DNA of 64,000 bases from Gnetum montanum (GCA_015680685.1 MNCI01023945.1:737982-801981); one strand, 5' to 3'; shown: positions 12,549-25,437, counted from the first letter of the stretch. A program made the numbers and translations. Notes: generated by a model from the sequence alone, not told the origin.

Positions 12549-14590
12549 TGAGTTAGAAGAAGGAGATCCAAAAAATTGAGCGTGGTTGTCCATCCATTGA
12601 GGTATTTGTTGCACTAGCTTTCTTAGGCTCATGGAAAAGCTTTACTTGTTGGATGTTGATCAACTACCTTTTATCTAAGCTTTTAGGTTTGTATATAGTC
12701 ATGGCCCTAAAAGGAAAGGTTTTAGCAATTATATAAGGTCCCTCTCACAATGTTTGGAATTTTGTTTTCTGAGGTACGTGTGTGGTGGAGAACCTTATCT
12801 CCCAGTTTGAATTTTACTTTCCATATTTTCAAGTCATATCATTGCTTCTTGAATGCCTTGTGCACTTCATTCAAAGATAGGGCCACTAATTGCTTCTCAT
12901 CTAGCACATTGAGGTTGATCAATCTTTCTTTTTGTGCTAGACTTAGGTCAAGATTTAGTTCACAGGCTATTGAGAGTGTACGAAGCTCAAATTAAATTGG
13001 GAGCATTGGAAGTTTTCCATACACTAGCTTGTAGGAAGAGTAGCCAATAGGAAGTTTCCATATTGAGTGGTAGGCCCATAGGGCATCATTAAGTTTTGTA
13101 CTCCAATCTCTCCTATATTTGCTTATGGTCCTTGTTAGGATCTTTGTAATCTCCTTATTGGTTGCCTCTACTTGACCTTTGCCTTGGGGGTGATAAGGTG
13201 TTGTTAATTTATGTTCAACCCCCAAGATTTGCATCAATTTTTTAAAGTATCACCTATAAAATGAGTTTCATTTTCAAAAATTAGTGCACATGGCACCCCA
13301 AATCTATTGACAACATTTTGTTATACAAATCTAGTAGTAGTGGATGATGTACAATCAATTACACTTGTTACTTCTACCCATTTGGTGTAGTAGTTAACTG
13401 CTACAATGATATACACCTTTCCATTAAACATGGGTGTGATGAGACTCATGAATTCAATGCCCCATATGTCAAAGGGCTCCAATGGCTGAATCCACTATTG
13501 AGGACACTCCATTTGAGTGATCATCCCACCATCTCTTTGAAAATATTCACAAGATCAGATAAATTGGTGGGCATCCCTAAATATTGTAGGCCAATAGTAT
13601 CCTACCATTAGGATTTTTATGGCCATGCGCCTCCTTGCATAGTGGCTCTGCAAGGGTCTTCATGAGCATCCTAGAGAACATGTAGTTAATCTGCATTAGG
13701 GACATACCAATGAACTAAGCCATCAGCACACACCTTGTAAAGATGTCCATTGATTTCCATGAAGTACTTTGCCTAATGAAGAAACTATTATTTCTTCCTA
13801 AAGTCCATACCTTGTGGCATTTCTTGAATGAGAAGGTAAGTGAGGATGTTGTCATACCATTTTGTTTCTATGGGCACTTGGTCATTTATTGCTCTTATAT
13901 AAAGAAGTTTGTTTGAAAACTGATTAGAGAGTGGGTTCTCCTCATTGTTATCCCATCTTAATTAACAGAGATGGTTAGTTCATTGTTATCACATTCTTAG
14001 TTCCTTTTCGATCTACCATTATGAGATCAAATTCTTACAAGATCACAAGCCACCCACCATCAGCTTGTTCATTAGGAAGCAAATGGAACTATGATCTATG
14101 TGCACAAATACTTTATAACCAAGCACATAGTGCCTAAACTTTTTGAGAGCATACACCACTACCATCAATTCTTTCTCTATTGTGGTGTAATTCATCTATG
14201 CACCTACAATGCTTTAGCTCACACAGTGGATATAATATGAATGTTTTTTATTATCCAACTATGTGAGCATGGCTTCCAAAGCATAATTAGATGCATCCAT
14301 CATTATGTGAAATGGTCTAGAACAGTCTAGTGCCAATAGAATTAGAGTTTCTACAAGTTTATCTTTTAATTTTTGGAATGCATGTTCACATTCCTTGGTC
14401 TAGATGAACAAAGCATCTTTCTTCATAAGCTTGACCAATGACTTTACGATCTTAGAGAAATTCTCTATGAACCATCGGTAGTAGCCAGTATGTCCAAGCA
14501 ATGATCAAACATCTTTAACTATCTCTGGTTGGCATGTGATTGCTTGGATGACCCTTATTTTTTTGGGTCTACCTCAATCCTTGCCTAAGA
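12549..14590 (-). pseudogene. Element A pol: RNase H end and integrase, distal copy
   Basis: Integrase inserts reverse-transcribed retroelement DNA. At 12992-13237 the frame keeps the integrase core end: TTPYHPQGKGQVEATNKE with the catalytic Glu, and then KDW-like and WAYHSIWKLPIGYSSYKLVY segments typical of Athila-type elements. Downstream, to about 12640, lies the diverged integrase C-terminal region. Upstream, 13.1-13.9 kb holds the core start and 14.0-14.55 kb a second RNase H piece. Frames are broken throughout. From about 13035 to 14590 it duplicates the proximal copy at 14591-16150. Confidence 0.75.
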
Positions 14591-16150
14591 AATTAGGGAG
14601 AATAGCCTATAGGAAGTTTCCACGTTGAGTGGTAGGCCCAAAGGGCATTGTTAAGTTTTGTGCGCTAGACTTTCCTATATTTGCTAACAATTCTTGTTAG
14701 AATCCTTGTGATTTCCCTATTGGTAACCTTAGCTTGACCATTGTCTTGGGGATGGTAAGGTGTTGTGAGTTTATGTTCAACCCCTAAGCATTGCATTAGC
14801 TTTTGAAAAGTAGTGCCTATAAAGTAAGTTTCATTATTAGAAATTAATGCACGTGGCACACCAAACCTATTTACAACATTTTTTTGTATAAAAAGAGTAG
14901 TAGTAGAAGATGTATAGTCAATGACAGCTATTACTTTTTCCCATTTTGTATAATAGTCAACAACAACTATGATGTATGCCTTTCTAGTTAACATGGGCAT
15001 GATGGGATCCATGAAATCAATGCCCCAGATGTCAAAGGGTTCTAGTGGTTGAATCCATTACTAAGGTCCCACCGTTTGAGCAATCATTCCACCATCTTAT
15101 TGTCATCGTTCACAAGAGTAGATGCAATGGTGAGCATCTCTAAAGATTGTTGGCCAATAGTACCCTACCATTAGGATTTTAATGGCTATGCATCTCCCCG
15201 CATAGTGTCCTCTACAAAGACCTTCATGAGTGCTTAGAGAATGTGCAGTTGATCAGCATCAAGGACACACCAATGAATCAAGCCATCAGTGTACACCTTG
15301 TAGAGGTGCTTATTGATCTCCATGAAGTGTTTTACCTAGTGAAGAAACTGTTATTTCTTCTGATGGTCAAAACCTTATGGCATCTCTTAGGTGAAAAGAT
15401 AGGTGAGAACGCCATCATACCATTTAGGCTTATTGGGAAATTATTCAGTTATAGCCCCAGCAAAAATGATTTCATTAAGAAACACATTAGATAGTGGATT
15501 TTCTTCCTCTTTGTTGTCCCATTGCAAATGAGACAAGTGATCAATGATCACATTCTTAGTGCCCTTTTGATCTACCATCGTAAGACCAAATTCCTACAAG
15601 ATCACCAGCCACCATATGACATGAGGGCTTACCATTGGCTTGTTCATCAAGAAGTGTATGGAACTATTTTCTATGTGCAAAAACACCTTGTATCCAAGCA
15701 CATAATGCTTGAACTTCTCTAGAGCAAACACCATTGCCATCAATTCTTTTTCTGTAGTGGTATAGTTTAGTTGTGCATCCACAATGCTTTGGCTAGTATA
15801 ATGGATGTAGTATGGATGTTTCTTATCATCCATCTACACAAGCATGGCTTCCAAGGCATAATTTGATGTATCTTTCATAACATGAAATGGTCTAGACCAG
15901 TCAAGTATTTGTAGGATTGGAGTTTCTACAGGTTTTTCTTCCAACTATTGGAATGCTTTTTTACATTCTGTGGTCTAGACAAATGGAGCATCTTTCTTTG
16001 TTAGTTCCACCAAAAACTTTGTGATCTTACAAAAATTTTCTATGAATTACTAATAGTAGCCAATATGTCCAAAGAATAATCAAACATCTTTGATAATTTC
16101 TAGTTGGTGGGTGATTCTTTGGATGACCCTTATATTCTCAAGGTCTACCT
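14591..16150 (-). pseudogene. Element A pol: RNase H and integrase, proximal copy
   Basis: At 14665-15012 the integrase core shows VVVDYYTKW, then ISNNETYF where D-N-G-T is expected, then GQAKVTNREI where the family has GQAEV. Two of the three catalytic D,D,E residues are therefore changed. At 15594-15833 the RT connection and RNase H start is visible (NYTTTEKELMAMVFALEKF). It is an older or equal-age tandem partner of 13035-14590. Not functional. Confidence 0.75.
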
Positions 16151-16760
16151 CAATTTTTTCTTGTGATATTCTATGCCCCAATACAATGCCTTCTTCGACC
16201 ATTAAGTGACTTTTTTCCAATTAAGCCACAAGTTGATTTTAACACATCATTTTAGCAATTTCTTAAGGTAGTCCAGGGCTTGCTCAAATGTAGCTCCATA
16301 AGTGAAGAATTCATTCATGAATACTTCCACATCACTTCCAATTTTTTGTTGAAAAATGCTTAGAAACAAGTGTTGAAATGTAGTAGGAGCACTGGATAAA
16401 CTAAAAGGAATCTCACAATATGCAAAAGTCTCCTAGGGACTCATGAATGTTGTTCTGGCCTAGTCCTTTGGTGCAATTTGAATTTGGTTATAGCTACTAT
16501 AACCATATAGAAAATTGTAGTAGCAATGCCTATATATTCTGTCTAACACTTGATCAACAAATGGCAATGAAAAATGATCCTTGAATGTTGCCATATTTAG
16601 TAGCCGAAAATCGATGCAAACCTGCCACTTGCCACCTTTCTGTGGCACAATCATGAGTAGACTAACCCACTTACTATCTGAAATGGGATAAATGAACCCC
16701 ACCTTGAAGAGTTATTCATTTCCTCCTTGATGATCTACCTCAGCTTAGGGTTCAACTACC
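16151..16760 (-). pseudogene. Element A pol: reverse transcriptase
   Basis: The frame at 16460-16702 carries the RT opening (GFIYPISDSKWVS, VPQKGGKWQVCIDFRLLN, and LPFVDQVLDRI). The polymerase active site at 16310-16318 reads F-M-N-E where Y/F-M-D-D is required, so the metal-binding aspartates are lost. Stops and frame breaks flank both parts. The family resemblance is to Athila-like Ty3/gypsy elements. Dead enzyme. Confidence 0.8.
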
Positions 16761-17941
16761 TTTGTGGCTATTTCTTTGGCTTCATGGCCAGATCAGTGTA
16801 GATATGATGCAAGCATATCCTAGGATCAATCCTTGTGAGTTTAAGATATGACCAAGTAAAAGCTACTAATCATTTTTAAACCACATTCAATAGCATCTTT
16901 TTTTGTTCCAAGATTTGCATTGATTATGACCGACTTCCCATTTGTTAAAAACACATATTCCATTCTGGCTTGTAGTGTTTTTAGTTCAAGGGGGTCTTAC
17001 TTAAAATTTTCAAGAATTTTTAACTCTTCCCAATAAATATCATCATGTACATCATCAAAGAGTTGGTGATGAACCTACTCTATTTCATCCATGCTTGCTT
17101 CATATGCACATGTCAAGTTCTCGATTGGTTCCATGCAAAATGTGCTACTTTTAGAATCAGAGGTCAAGCACTGGGTGCCCTCCTATTTTGTGGTTTCTAT
17201 GTACAGAAACCTTTGAATTTTTTCTTCTAGTACACACTGCTTGTATGTAGAGATAGATGCTTACTTCATGGCCCAGAGTTTCTACACACAATTGCACCCT
17301 ATATTGTTGTACACGATGCATGGAACATGCTTCTTCTCGATCTTTCTGAATGCATTTTCTTTAGATATTTCTAAAGAAAGATCTCTGATACCGATTCTTG
17401 TATCAATGGTGCTAATCCATGCCCTTCCCATTATCATTGGAAAATCCCCTTTGTAGTTCTCCACTTTGATCACTAGGAAATCGATAGGATAAGACCACCC
17501 ACAGATGGTGATCACAATGTCTTCTACCAATCCCAATGAAACAATGATGGACTGGTCTACCAATTCTAATTTGATATTTCTCTTCTTTAAAGAAGGCAGG
17601 TTTCATGCAATATACATCTCATGAGAGATCAAGTTGACACCAGAACCTAAGTTGAGAAGAGCTTTGCAAAGTTCATTCCTAATGATTTGAAAATAAATTA
17701 GAGGGCTTCTAGGATCTACTAACTTCTTGGGAAGGTTTCTAGCATAGATCCAACCAAATATGATATGAGTAAGCATAACAGTATGGATCCTAGGCGATGT
17801 TTGGTTTGAAAGGGACTCAAAGGTATTTGAGATAGAGGAAGACAAAGAAATAATGTTGTCAACCATAGGTGTATTTGATGGCTTAGGTGGACTACGTGGT
17901 TGAAAAAAAAGGTATTTTCTTTGATTGAGTGTCTGAACCAC
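16761..17941 (-). pseudogene. Element A pol: aspartic protease and linker to RT
   Basis: Retroelement proteases cut the Gag-Pol polyprotein with an aspartate in a D-T/S/L-G motif. At 17603-17941 the motif reads LLNLGSGVNLIS; copy C has LLDLGS here, so the catalytic Asp has become Asn. At 17282-17563 the frame continues with the conserved DFLVI and MIMGRAWI segments. The linker to RT (16.76-17.28 kb) is badly broken. Confidence 0.75.
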
Positions 17942-18482
17942 TCAATTGATTAACCAGTTGTAGGTTAACAACCCTAGTAGCATTGCGTTATTGTAGTTGA
18001 GCTGGTAGTTCACCCTACATAGGTGGAGAAGGTGGTAGTTGTGTAGTTGGAGAAGGAAGATGTGTAGGAATAGGGGGAGAATAAGGGTAAGAGGTGGTAT
18101 CCCTTCTTGCATGTGGAGAATGCATTCGGTAATTATCAGGAGGGTAGTAGTGAGACCAAAAAGTAGAAACATGACTAGAGGAGTCACATGAAGACAAAGG
18201 TTGCTAAATGTAATACCCATATGGATCAAGTTGTCTGTAAGGGTATTTCTACCTTGGTGATGCTAGTGTCCATCACTATGATTGCTTCCACTATTGATAC
18301 TACTCATATGGTTGTGATGAAGTTTCACTTGGATAATGTTGGTGTTGTTGGTGGAACTACCCAAAATTACCTTGAGGATAAGGTAATTTTTTGGATGTTT
18401 GCCTTTATGTTAGTCATGGATTCAAAGCATACACCCTAGACTCCTGTAAGTGTGACACTGTGGGGCAACATCCCTTAGGATG

Positions 18483-18672
18483 AGAGCGGTTACTCTAGCG
18501 GTTTATTCTAATTTTTAGAGCAGTTACTCTAGTGGTTTATTCTAATTATTAGAGTAGTTACTCTAGTAGTTTATTCTAATTATTAGAGCAGTTTATTCTA
18601 ATTATTAGAGTAGCTACTCTAGCGGTTTATTCTAATTATTAGAGTGGTTACTCTAATTATTAGAGTAGTTGC
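18483..18672 (+). repeat. 34-bp tandem array in the U3 of the solo LTR
   Basis: Units of the form AGAGYRGTTACTCTAGYGG followed by TTTATTCTAATTATT repeat about five to six times, some shortened to 21-22 bp. The array ends about 10 bp before the TATA box, where promoter-proximal enhancer repeats sit in other LTRs. Confidence 0.85.
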
Positions 18673-18680
18673 TCCCAAGT

Positions 18681-18689
18681 CTATAAATA
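18681..18689 (+). promoter_or_regulatory. TATA box of the solo LTR
   Basis: CTATAAATA, directly after the tandem array and about 170 bp before an AATAAAG polyadenylation-like motif: the U3-R-U5 order expected in an LTR. Confidence 0.55.
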
Positions 18690-21355
18690 CAGTGCCTAGG
18701 CGCACAATTGGAAAGAAGTCTGGTAGCAGTCAAGTAGTGAAACTCTTGTAGTATGTTTGAAGGTTAGAGTATTTTCTAAGTGCCTACAGCAGGAGGTCGA
18801 AGTGTTGACGAATCTTTATTTGAGCATTGTGTACCTGAGCACACCTTATGTATGGCAATAAAGATGAGCTCTTTGATTCATCCTTGTAGCACTTGAGATT
18901 TGTTTTCTTACATATTTCTTTTGTTTTATTTTCTTATGCATTTATTTTATTTTATTTTATTTTATTTTATGCACTTTACATTTTTGTTATTAGCACAACA
19001 ATTCATTTTGATCAATTAGGAAAATCATTAAATTACACAAGCATGACCACTTCGAGCATGCGTGTAATACTTGGTAACCTAGTAACGATTAGTGTTTGGC
19101 AATCCTAGCAGTGTTGCATTGGTTCAGGATGTGTACGGCAAGTGGGAATGGATGCTAGTGTTAGGATTAGTTAGAACTTAGTTAATGAGTAGTTAAGTTA
19201 AATTAGTCACTTAGTTACCTCTCTCCTTCCCTACTAGCTCAGGACATAAAAACATAAAAATCATATGCCTCAAGCTTACTTAACCATACAATCATGACAT
19301 ATAGGTAAGCTTGGGAAGATAATGATCAACCAACCCATCCTTGTTCCACAAGGGCACATAAGCACTTAGTCCTTGGAATTCGACTAGATCGTGCATGAAA
19401 TGCTCGTATTCGTATGGTTGAGCATAGGGGTACCTTGCCGCTCATCAACAATCTTACCCTTACCTCTTTGATAGGCACATTCAACTTATTTACACCTCTT
19501 GCACTCAAAATTACTAACTTTTTCTTTGGACTCTTTAGTAATTTTTAAGACAGCTTGAAATCTGCTATCGATGGAGTCCCATAACTAATCACCGTTAGCC
19601 ATAATTTCAAATTGAAATTTTTGGAGTGGCAAGGTTTTCCTATTCATCACCTCAACAGGTGCGAATTCTTCCTCACTGTCACAAAATTGAACCTTCCTAT
19701 TTTGGATGGAAGGATCATGGTTATACTCCTCTACACTTTCTCTTTTTCTTAATTCACCCTCCTCTTTAGGTACTTGCTCAATTAGTCTTTGTATCTAATG
19801 AGCACTTGGTTCTAATAGTCACCCTTGGGCATAGAAACCAAGGGTTCTCCTCATATTTGATTGAAGCCCATCTACAATCTGGCAAAGTTGATCCAATTGA
19901 GAACAACCATGGCTAGGACATTTATGCATTAAGGAATAGTATCGACCAATGGTGGCATCCAAGGGTTCATGTGTTCCTTGTTTCCATCCTTGGATTTTCA
20001 TTCTTAAGTTGGACACTCTAGAGCATGTTTAATATTTATCATTAAATAATTCAAGCATGGTACTCCATCATATGATAGATTTCAGCTCTAAGGACCAATA
20101 CTAATTCTCTGCTTCTTCAATGAGTGTCCTTAGAAACAACTTACATTTTTACCACTTGTTCTCTATGTTCTACCAGGCACATGCATCTTGAAAAGCTTGG
20201 AGATGGTTCTACAAATCTAAGTTATATCCCCCTTCTAATTAAGAAATATTATTCATATTTAGCCTTTTGATCTAACTATCCTTCAAGTGCCTTGTTGGAA
20301 TTTGTACTACCTCTACAATATTGAGCATACTTTGGGTAGCAAGCAAAGGCTCATCGAGCCCTTGATCATGGTACCTATGATGCCCTCTACTATTCCTTCA
20401 TTCATGGTGATGTTCCTCTCTTGAATGTCCATGCCCTTGATCTTGCCTTTCTTGATGATCCCTTCGATCATTTCGATCCTGTTGGTCCTTTGGTCACCTC
20501 CATCATGGTCTCGCCTCCTGTAGTTGCGATTAAAGCCAAAAGAAGAGAAGATGATGACAACGAAGGTGAAGAGGAAGAAGGACTAGCACCATCATGGTGC
20601 CTATTACCACCTCTTTGATGATCAAAACCATGATCATGATCTTGTTTCTTGTCTGCATCCTTGCCTTGACTTGCCTCTTTGGATCCTTCTTTGTTATTAG
20701 ATCCATTCTTACCAAAACTAGGATTATGAATTATGGACTATAAGTTTTGGTTTTGACCTCCATCACCGAAGTCAAAGAGAGGAATTTCATTGAATGAAAA
20801 ATCCCTATAGAAGGGTTTTCCACCATCATTTTGGTATAATAGGAATGGGGAATCATTAAATCCTTTTCCCTTCACAATTCATGACATTGTTCTAACTGGT
20901 AATCCCAGAGATGTTGTGCCTTAGTTAGATGATAATCCCTAGCATCACTATCTTGCACAATATACTTAGCATGACTTTCCTGAAGACCTAGATAGATAAG
21001 CATTTGGTAAAGCATTGTAGGAATAGATCGATCAGATGACAACACAATGTTTCCCTCCATGTCACCCTACCATAGTTATTCATCCTAATGTAGGATGAAG
21101 GTGAAATTGGGTACATACTCATCAGGATGAGCATATATCATTCGATATTGTTGAGGCACCGACTAATGAGATCCATCAGACTTGAGTCGAGAAGCACTTC
21201 TATGAGAAAAAGCCATTTTCAATTAGATGATAAAAACATAGTATGCTTTTAAATTTTCTGTTGTAGTAATTATAAAATATGATATGACTCTCAGGTTTGT
21301 TCCAATGATTTTGAATAATTTCCACTAAATCCTAGATATCGCATGAAATAGCCAA

Positions 21356-21378
21356 AAGGTCCCTAACAACAATGCTAA
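21356..21378 (-). promoter_or_regulatory. Primer-binding site of element A
   Basis: Immediately inside the LTR the minus strand reads TTAGCATTGTTGTTAGGGA. The same place reads TTGGCACCATTGCCAGGGA in F and TTAGTGCCATTGCTTGGGA in E. The F version resembles the tRNA-Asp type site known from Athila elements; the A version differs mainly by transitions. Confidence 0.55.
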
Positions 21379-22314
21379 TGATGAGTAGTGAGGTACCCTT
21401 GTGTCTAACCATATGAATCACTAAGGCATTCACATGTGATCTGGTCAAATTTTGTGGACCTATAGTTCTCCAATGCACTAGTTCCTCTAGGAAGTGAAAT
21501 GGGTGTTAAGAATGTTCATTGTCTTTCCAACTACACTTGTGAAGCTTAAGGATATGGTTTAAGTGTAACTGAGGTACATGATTTTTATCATTTTATGTTT
21601 TATAAGTTTAATCATGTACAACAATAATGAAAGGTAGAATAATTTAGGATCTAATTTATCTACTTCCTAACTAGCCTAACACAAGTACTCGTCCCACTTT
21701 CCTGCACACATTCTGAACACATATAGCACTACTGGGCTACCAAACATTAAGTGTTGTTGGCTTACCAAGTACTATTGTATGCCTGAAGTGGTTGTGCTTG
21801 TGTTTATTAACAACTAAAAATTAATTGCTTAATTTAAATGCATTAAAGGAAAGTGCATTAAAGGAAGCATTAATCTATTCTCAGTGCTGCAAGGATTATC
21901 AAAAGAGTTTGTTTTTGTTCCCGTCACACTGCTATGCTTAGGCACATCAATATTCGAACAAAGATCTGTACACACTTAGACTCCTGTTGCGAGCACTCAA
22001 AAAATATTCTAGCTCTGGAGAAAACAAACTACAAGAGCTTCACTAACTATGACAAAAACTAATATGAAAATCATGAGCCCAAGTGCTATATTTATAGGTT
22101 GGTGTATACCACGTGACATCGGATATCCAACATTGCATCTTGGCTCCGAAATTGGATGCCCAACATTGAGGCTCCAACGTTGGATACCCAATGTTAGAGA
22201 AAATGAAAAAAATGTGATTCATCATGTGGTATCTATGATATTGTACAAAAGTCTACAATGTCACAATTACAACGCCATAGCTACAATGGCATAGAGTACA
22301 AAAATACTTCATCA
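21379..22314 (-). mobile_element. LTR shared by elements A and G
   Basis: A 936-bp LTR with TGATGAG and CTTCATCA ends. On the minus strand it is followed by A's primer site and preceded by a polypurine-like GTAGGGGTA and the 3' part of element G. It thus serves as 5' LTR of A and 3' LTR of G. Near 22112-22200 its U3 holds repeated modules of the type AAYGTTGGRTATCC, just upstream of TATAAATA (about 22090). Confidence 0.7.
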
Positions 22315-23340
22315 TACCCCTACAACTAATTGATAATTCATGCTTAAATTAAGTAAAATCAAGATAGAGCTTTGTTACAAAATTATGGAGGTAACTTGAC
22401 TAACTCACTTAAGTACCACATTATGTTTAACAAGTTTACAAAATGTTAAAATACTCAGCACATATCAAAAAGACTATAGAATTTTTAAAAATCCAAATAG
22501 TAGATCTCCATGTTATTCTCAATGATGGTGGCTCCTATGGTGGATTGGTGGCTTAATCCTTCATGAAAGAATGATGGAGAATCACTTGATACTTCTCTAT
22601 GTCTATCCATGGATGATTAATAATCAAATCCAAGTTGGCTACTTTGGTAGTTTTTGGGACATGGAAAGCTTGGAAACATTTTATTTGCTTGAGAAAAACC
22701 TAGGTAGTAATTAATTTGCATTTAACATTGAACCTTTTTACTTTTTCTTTAAACTCCTAGTACTTTATTATTCTTTTGGCAAAGTTATTAAAAACGTCAC
22801 ATTGCTTGATGTACTAAGCTTAGACAACTTTTAGCTCTATCTTTATTATTTGCATCTTTCTTTTTGTTTCATGATGCATTTGTTTTCATGATTGAACAAG
22901 ATAAAGGTATCTACATCTTGCTTTTTCACTTCATTTCTAGGTATTCATCTATTAACATGGTAATACTGGCATACCTGATATTAACAAGCTTCATGTGATG
23001 TGTTAGTTTCTATATCCATAAGCCCTTGCTTTTAATCTTTGTCTGGTGGGTTGTTGTTAAGTCATCAAGAATGCTTTTCCAAATAGCATTATTTATTTAT
23101 TTTAATGCAACATTAATGTGGATCTTAACTTTCATGATATCCTTCTCATTAATTTTTTTCAAAGATGCACTTATTCCCTATAATTTCATCTAAATACATC
23201 TTTCTTAGTAGCCTCATTTTCTTATTGGACGTGGTAATAGAATAAGATTCCTTTAGATTAGCTAACTACAACATTTTTTTCTAGCTCAAAAATTAGCCAA
23301 AAAGTGATCATAACCAAGGTCTCAACTAATGGAGATCTTA
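22315..23340 (-). pseudogene. Element G: 3' part of ORF3
   Basis: Follows the same order of blocks as F from its terminal polypurine tract inward. Matches include GGTGGCTCCTATGG near 22529, GAAACATTTTATTTGC near 22673, and TATTAACATGGTAATACTGGCATACC near 22950 (F: 32346-32373). Coding frame not preserved. On the right it abuts the gag of plus-strand element C, so the rest of G is missing. Confidence 0.55.
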
Positions 23341-24840
23341 TGGCATTATTGTCATGGCGATGGTTCCCCTTATTCTTCCCCTTCACACCATTCACCCTCT
23401 CCTTCCACATCCGGACGCAGTCACAAAGAGCACAACCGTGAGGATAAGGGTAAGGATAAGCAAGATGAGAACCCTCGACGAGAGAGTCGAGAGAGAGGAT
23501 GAGGGCATTCTAGAGAATCAAGGCATGGTAGAAGGGAAAGTAGGGAACCACATAGGCATCACAGATGTCATGAGAGAGATGACCATGACAAACTCCTACT
23601 AGCAACCCAGAGTATGTTAGACATTACGGAGGTAGTTAGAATACCTACAAGGCACCAAAAAGATAGCCGGATCAAGAGACTAGACATGAATAATATTCCA
23701 CGGTTTGAGGGGGGATACAATGCTGATCTGCAAAACCACTTATAGGAATTCCACGATGCTTGTGCCTTGCAGAATATTGAAAATGAGTGGAAAAAGTTAA
23801 AGTTGTTCCCTAGGACACTCATAAAAGAAGCAGAAAGTTTGTACCGATCTTTAGAGCTGGAAACCATTAGGAGGTGGAGTACGATGCTAGATCTATTTAA
23901 TGATAAGTATCAAACGTACTCCTGAGTGTCCAACTTGTATAAGCAGATCCAAGGATGGAAGCAGGGTAATCACAAACCCTTGGATGCTACCATGGACCGA
24001 TATTATGCATTGCTACATCGTTACCCAGGCCATGGTTACGCACAACGAGATCAACTCTGCCACCTCGTAGATGGGCTAAGACATGAAACTAGGAGAACCC
24101 TTGGAACATATGCCCAAGGAAGATTATCTAAACTTAGGTTCCATGAAGTTCATAGATTGTTGGATCAAGTAGCTAAAGAAGAAGGGGAGCTATGGAAAAG
24201 AGAAAGAGTGGAAGAGTACAACCGTGATCCTTCCCTCCGAAAGGGAGTGAGATTCTGCGAGAAGGAGGATGAGTCACCACTCAAAGAGTTGATGAATAGA
24301 AAAACCTTGCCACTTCAGAAATTAATGGAAGTGTCGACTAAGGTAGATCAAATATGGAGCTCCTTAGATAGTAAAATTAAAACAGTCCTAAAAATTGTAA
24401 AGGACTCTAAGGAGGAGCGAAGTAGTAATCATGATAAGAAAAAGTGGAGAGATTCAGATCATGCACGTAACAAGGGTAAGGGAAAAATGACTATCGCTGA
24501 TGAGGTTGTGGATTCTGACACGGATAATGACGGTGGATGTGAGATCTACCAATATGACCATCCTAAGGGATGTTGCCCAATAATCTCACATCTGCAAGAG
24601 TCTGGGTTGTATGCACTCAACCCAAGACTTAACAAATGGCAAGCACCCCAAAGGTTACCTTATCCCCAAGGTAACCCGAGGTAGTTCCACCAACTGTTAA
24701 CATATTATCCAAGTGGAACTTCGCCACAACCTATCAGGTAACATCAACAGTGGCAACACCCGCAGTCATGGGGGATGCCACCACCTAGGCAACAATACCC
24801 TTACTGGCAACCAGACCCATATGGCTATTACGTGCAGTAG
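23341..24840 (+). pseudogene. Element C gag (5'-truncated)
   Basis: The best preserved gag in the window. An open frame of 252 codons runs at 23926-24684 (QIQGWKQGNHKPLDATMDRY, then Lys/Glu-rich sequence). In the same frame upstream lie an Arg/His/Asp-rich tract, the segment LDMNNIPRFEGGYN and KLFPRTL. Stops interrupt this frame, including TAG near 23743 and TGA at 23923-23925, each explicable by one C-to-T change. The start is lost at the junction with G. The tail is Pro/Gln/Tyr-rich with a further stop at 24682. Confidence 0.8.
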
Positions 24841-25164
24841 CTAGTTTCTCCAAGTGACTCTATGGGTCACGTAACCTCACAACGACACTACCAAGTTCAG
24901 AAGAATTTTAGGACTCCTTCTCCTACGAAAGACACACCACATACATACCATCCTCCGAATCCATCCTCCACTCTTATGCCGATAGTTCCACTACCACCTG
25001 CTCCAACAATGTAAGGGGAACTCCCCACTCAACCACAGCAACATAATGCTACAAGAGCTGTAAACCTTCAACCCACTACTAGTTCTGACAACTGCATAAA
25101 AAGAAGACCTTTCTTCAGAACCAAAAGCCTAAACAAGCTCTCACAACCACAAGCGGTTAAGTCT

Positions 25165-25437
25165 GTGCACGCTCCTCCAACAAATAAGGCTTTGAAGCTC
25201 CCTTCAAACCAACAACAAGGGTCAACGCATATGGTTATGTTAACACATACCGTTACTGACTGGATCAAGGTGGGCTACCTTCCCAAGAAATTATTTGATC
25301 CTAGAAGCCCCCTAATTTATCTCCAAGTCACTAGGAATGAACCTCATAAGGCTCTTCTTGACTTAGGTTCCAGAGTCAACTTAATCTCACGAGAAATGTA
25401 TAAAGCCTAGAACTTGCCTCCACTCAAGAAGAGCAAT
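25165..25437 (+). pseudogene. Element C aspartic protease, start of pol
   Basis: The frame at 25165-25410 contains WIKVGYLPKKLFDPRSPL and the active-site stretch LLDLGSRVNLISREMY. The catalytic Asp is kept; the usual Gly after the motif is Arg (G-to-A change). It ends at a stop just before the run of Ns, so the rest of pol is unseen. Confidence 0.75.

Larger units (their letters stand above)
18478..19446 (+). mobile_element. Solo LTR inserted in the gag of element A
   Basis: Plus-oriented. The right end reads GGGGTACCTTGCCGCTCATCA, matching the LTR ends of A, E and F. The left end is near GATGAGAGCGG. Inside are a 34-bp tandem array, CTATAAATA at 18681-18689 and AATAAAG near 18856. No clean 5-bp target duplication is visible. 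Part of gag next to it (about 90 bp by comparison with C) is missing, so a deletion accompanied or followed insertion. Confidence 0.7.
17942..21216 (-). pseudogene. Element A gag, split by a solo LTR
   Basis: Gag forms the particle that packages retroelement RNA. The start codon is taken at 21214-21216 (MAFSHRSAS), just downstream of the primer site. The Retrotrans_gag core is clear at 19819-20016 (QGWKQGTHEPLDATIGRYYSL). The end, near 18.2-18.47 kb, matches the Pro/Gln-rich tail of copy C. Stops break it in several places and a plus-oriented LTR interrupts it at 18478-19446. Confidence 0.75.
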
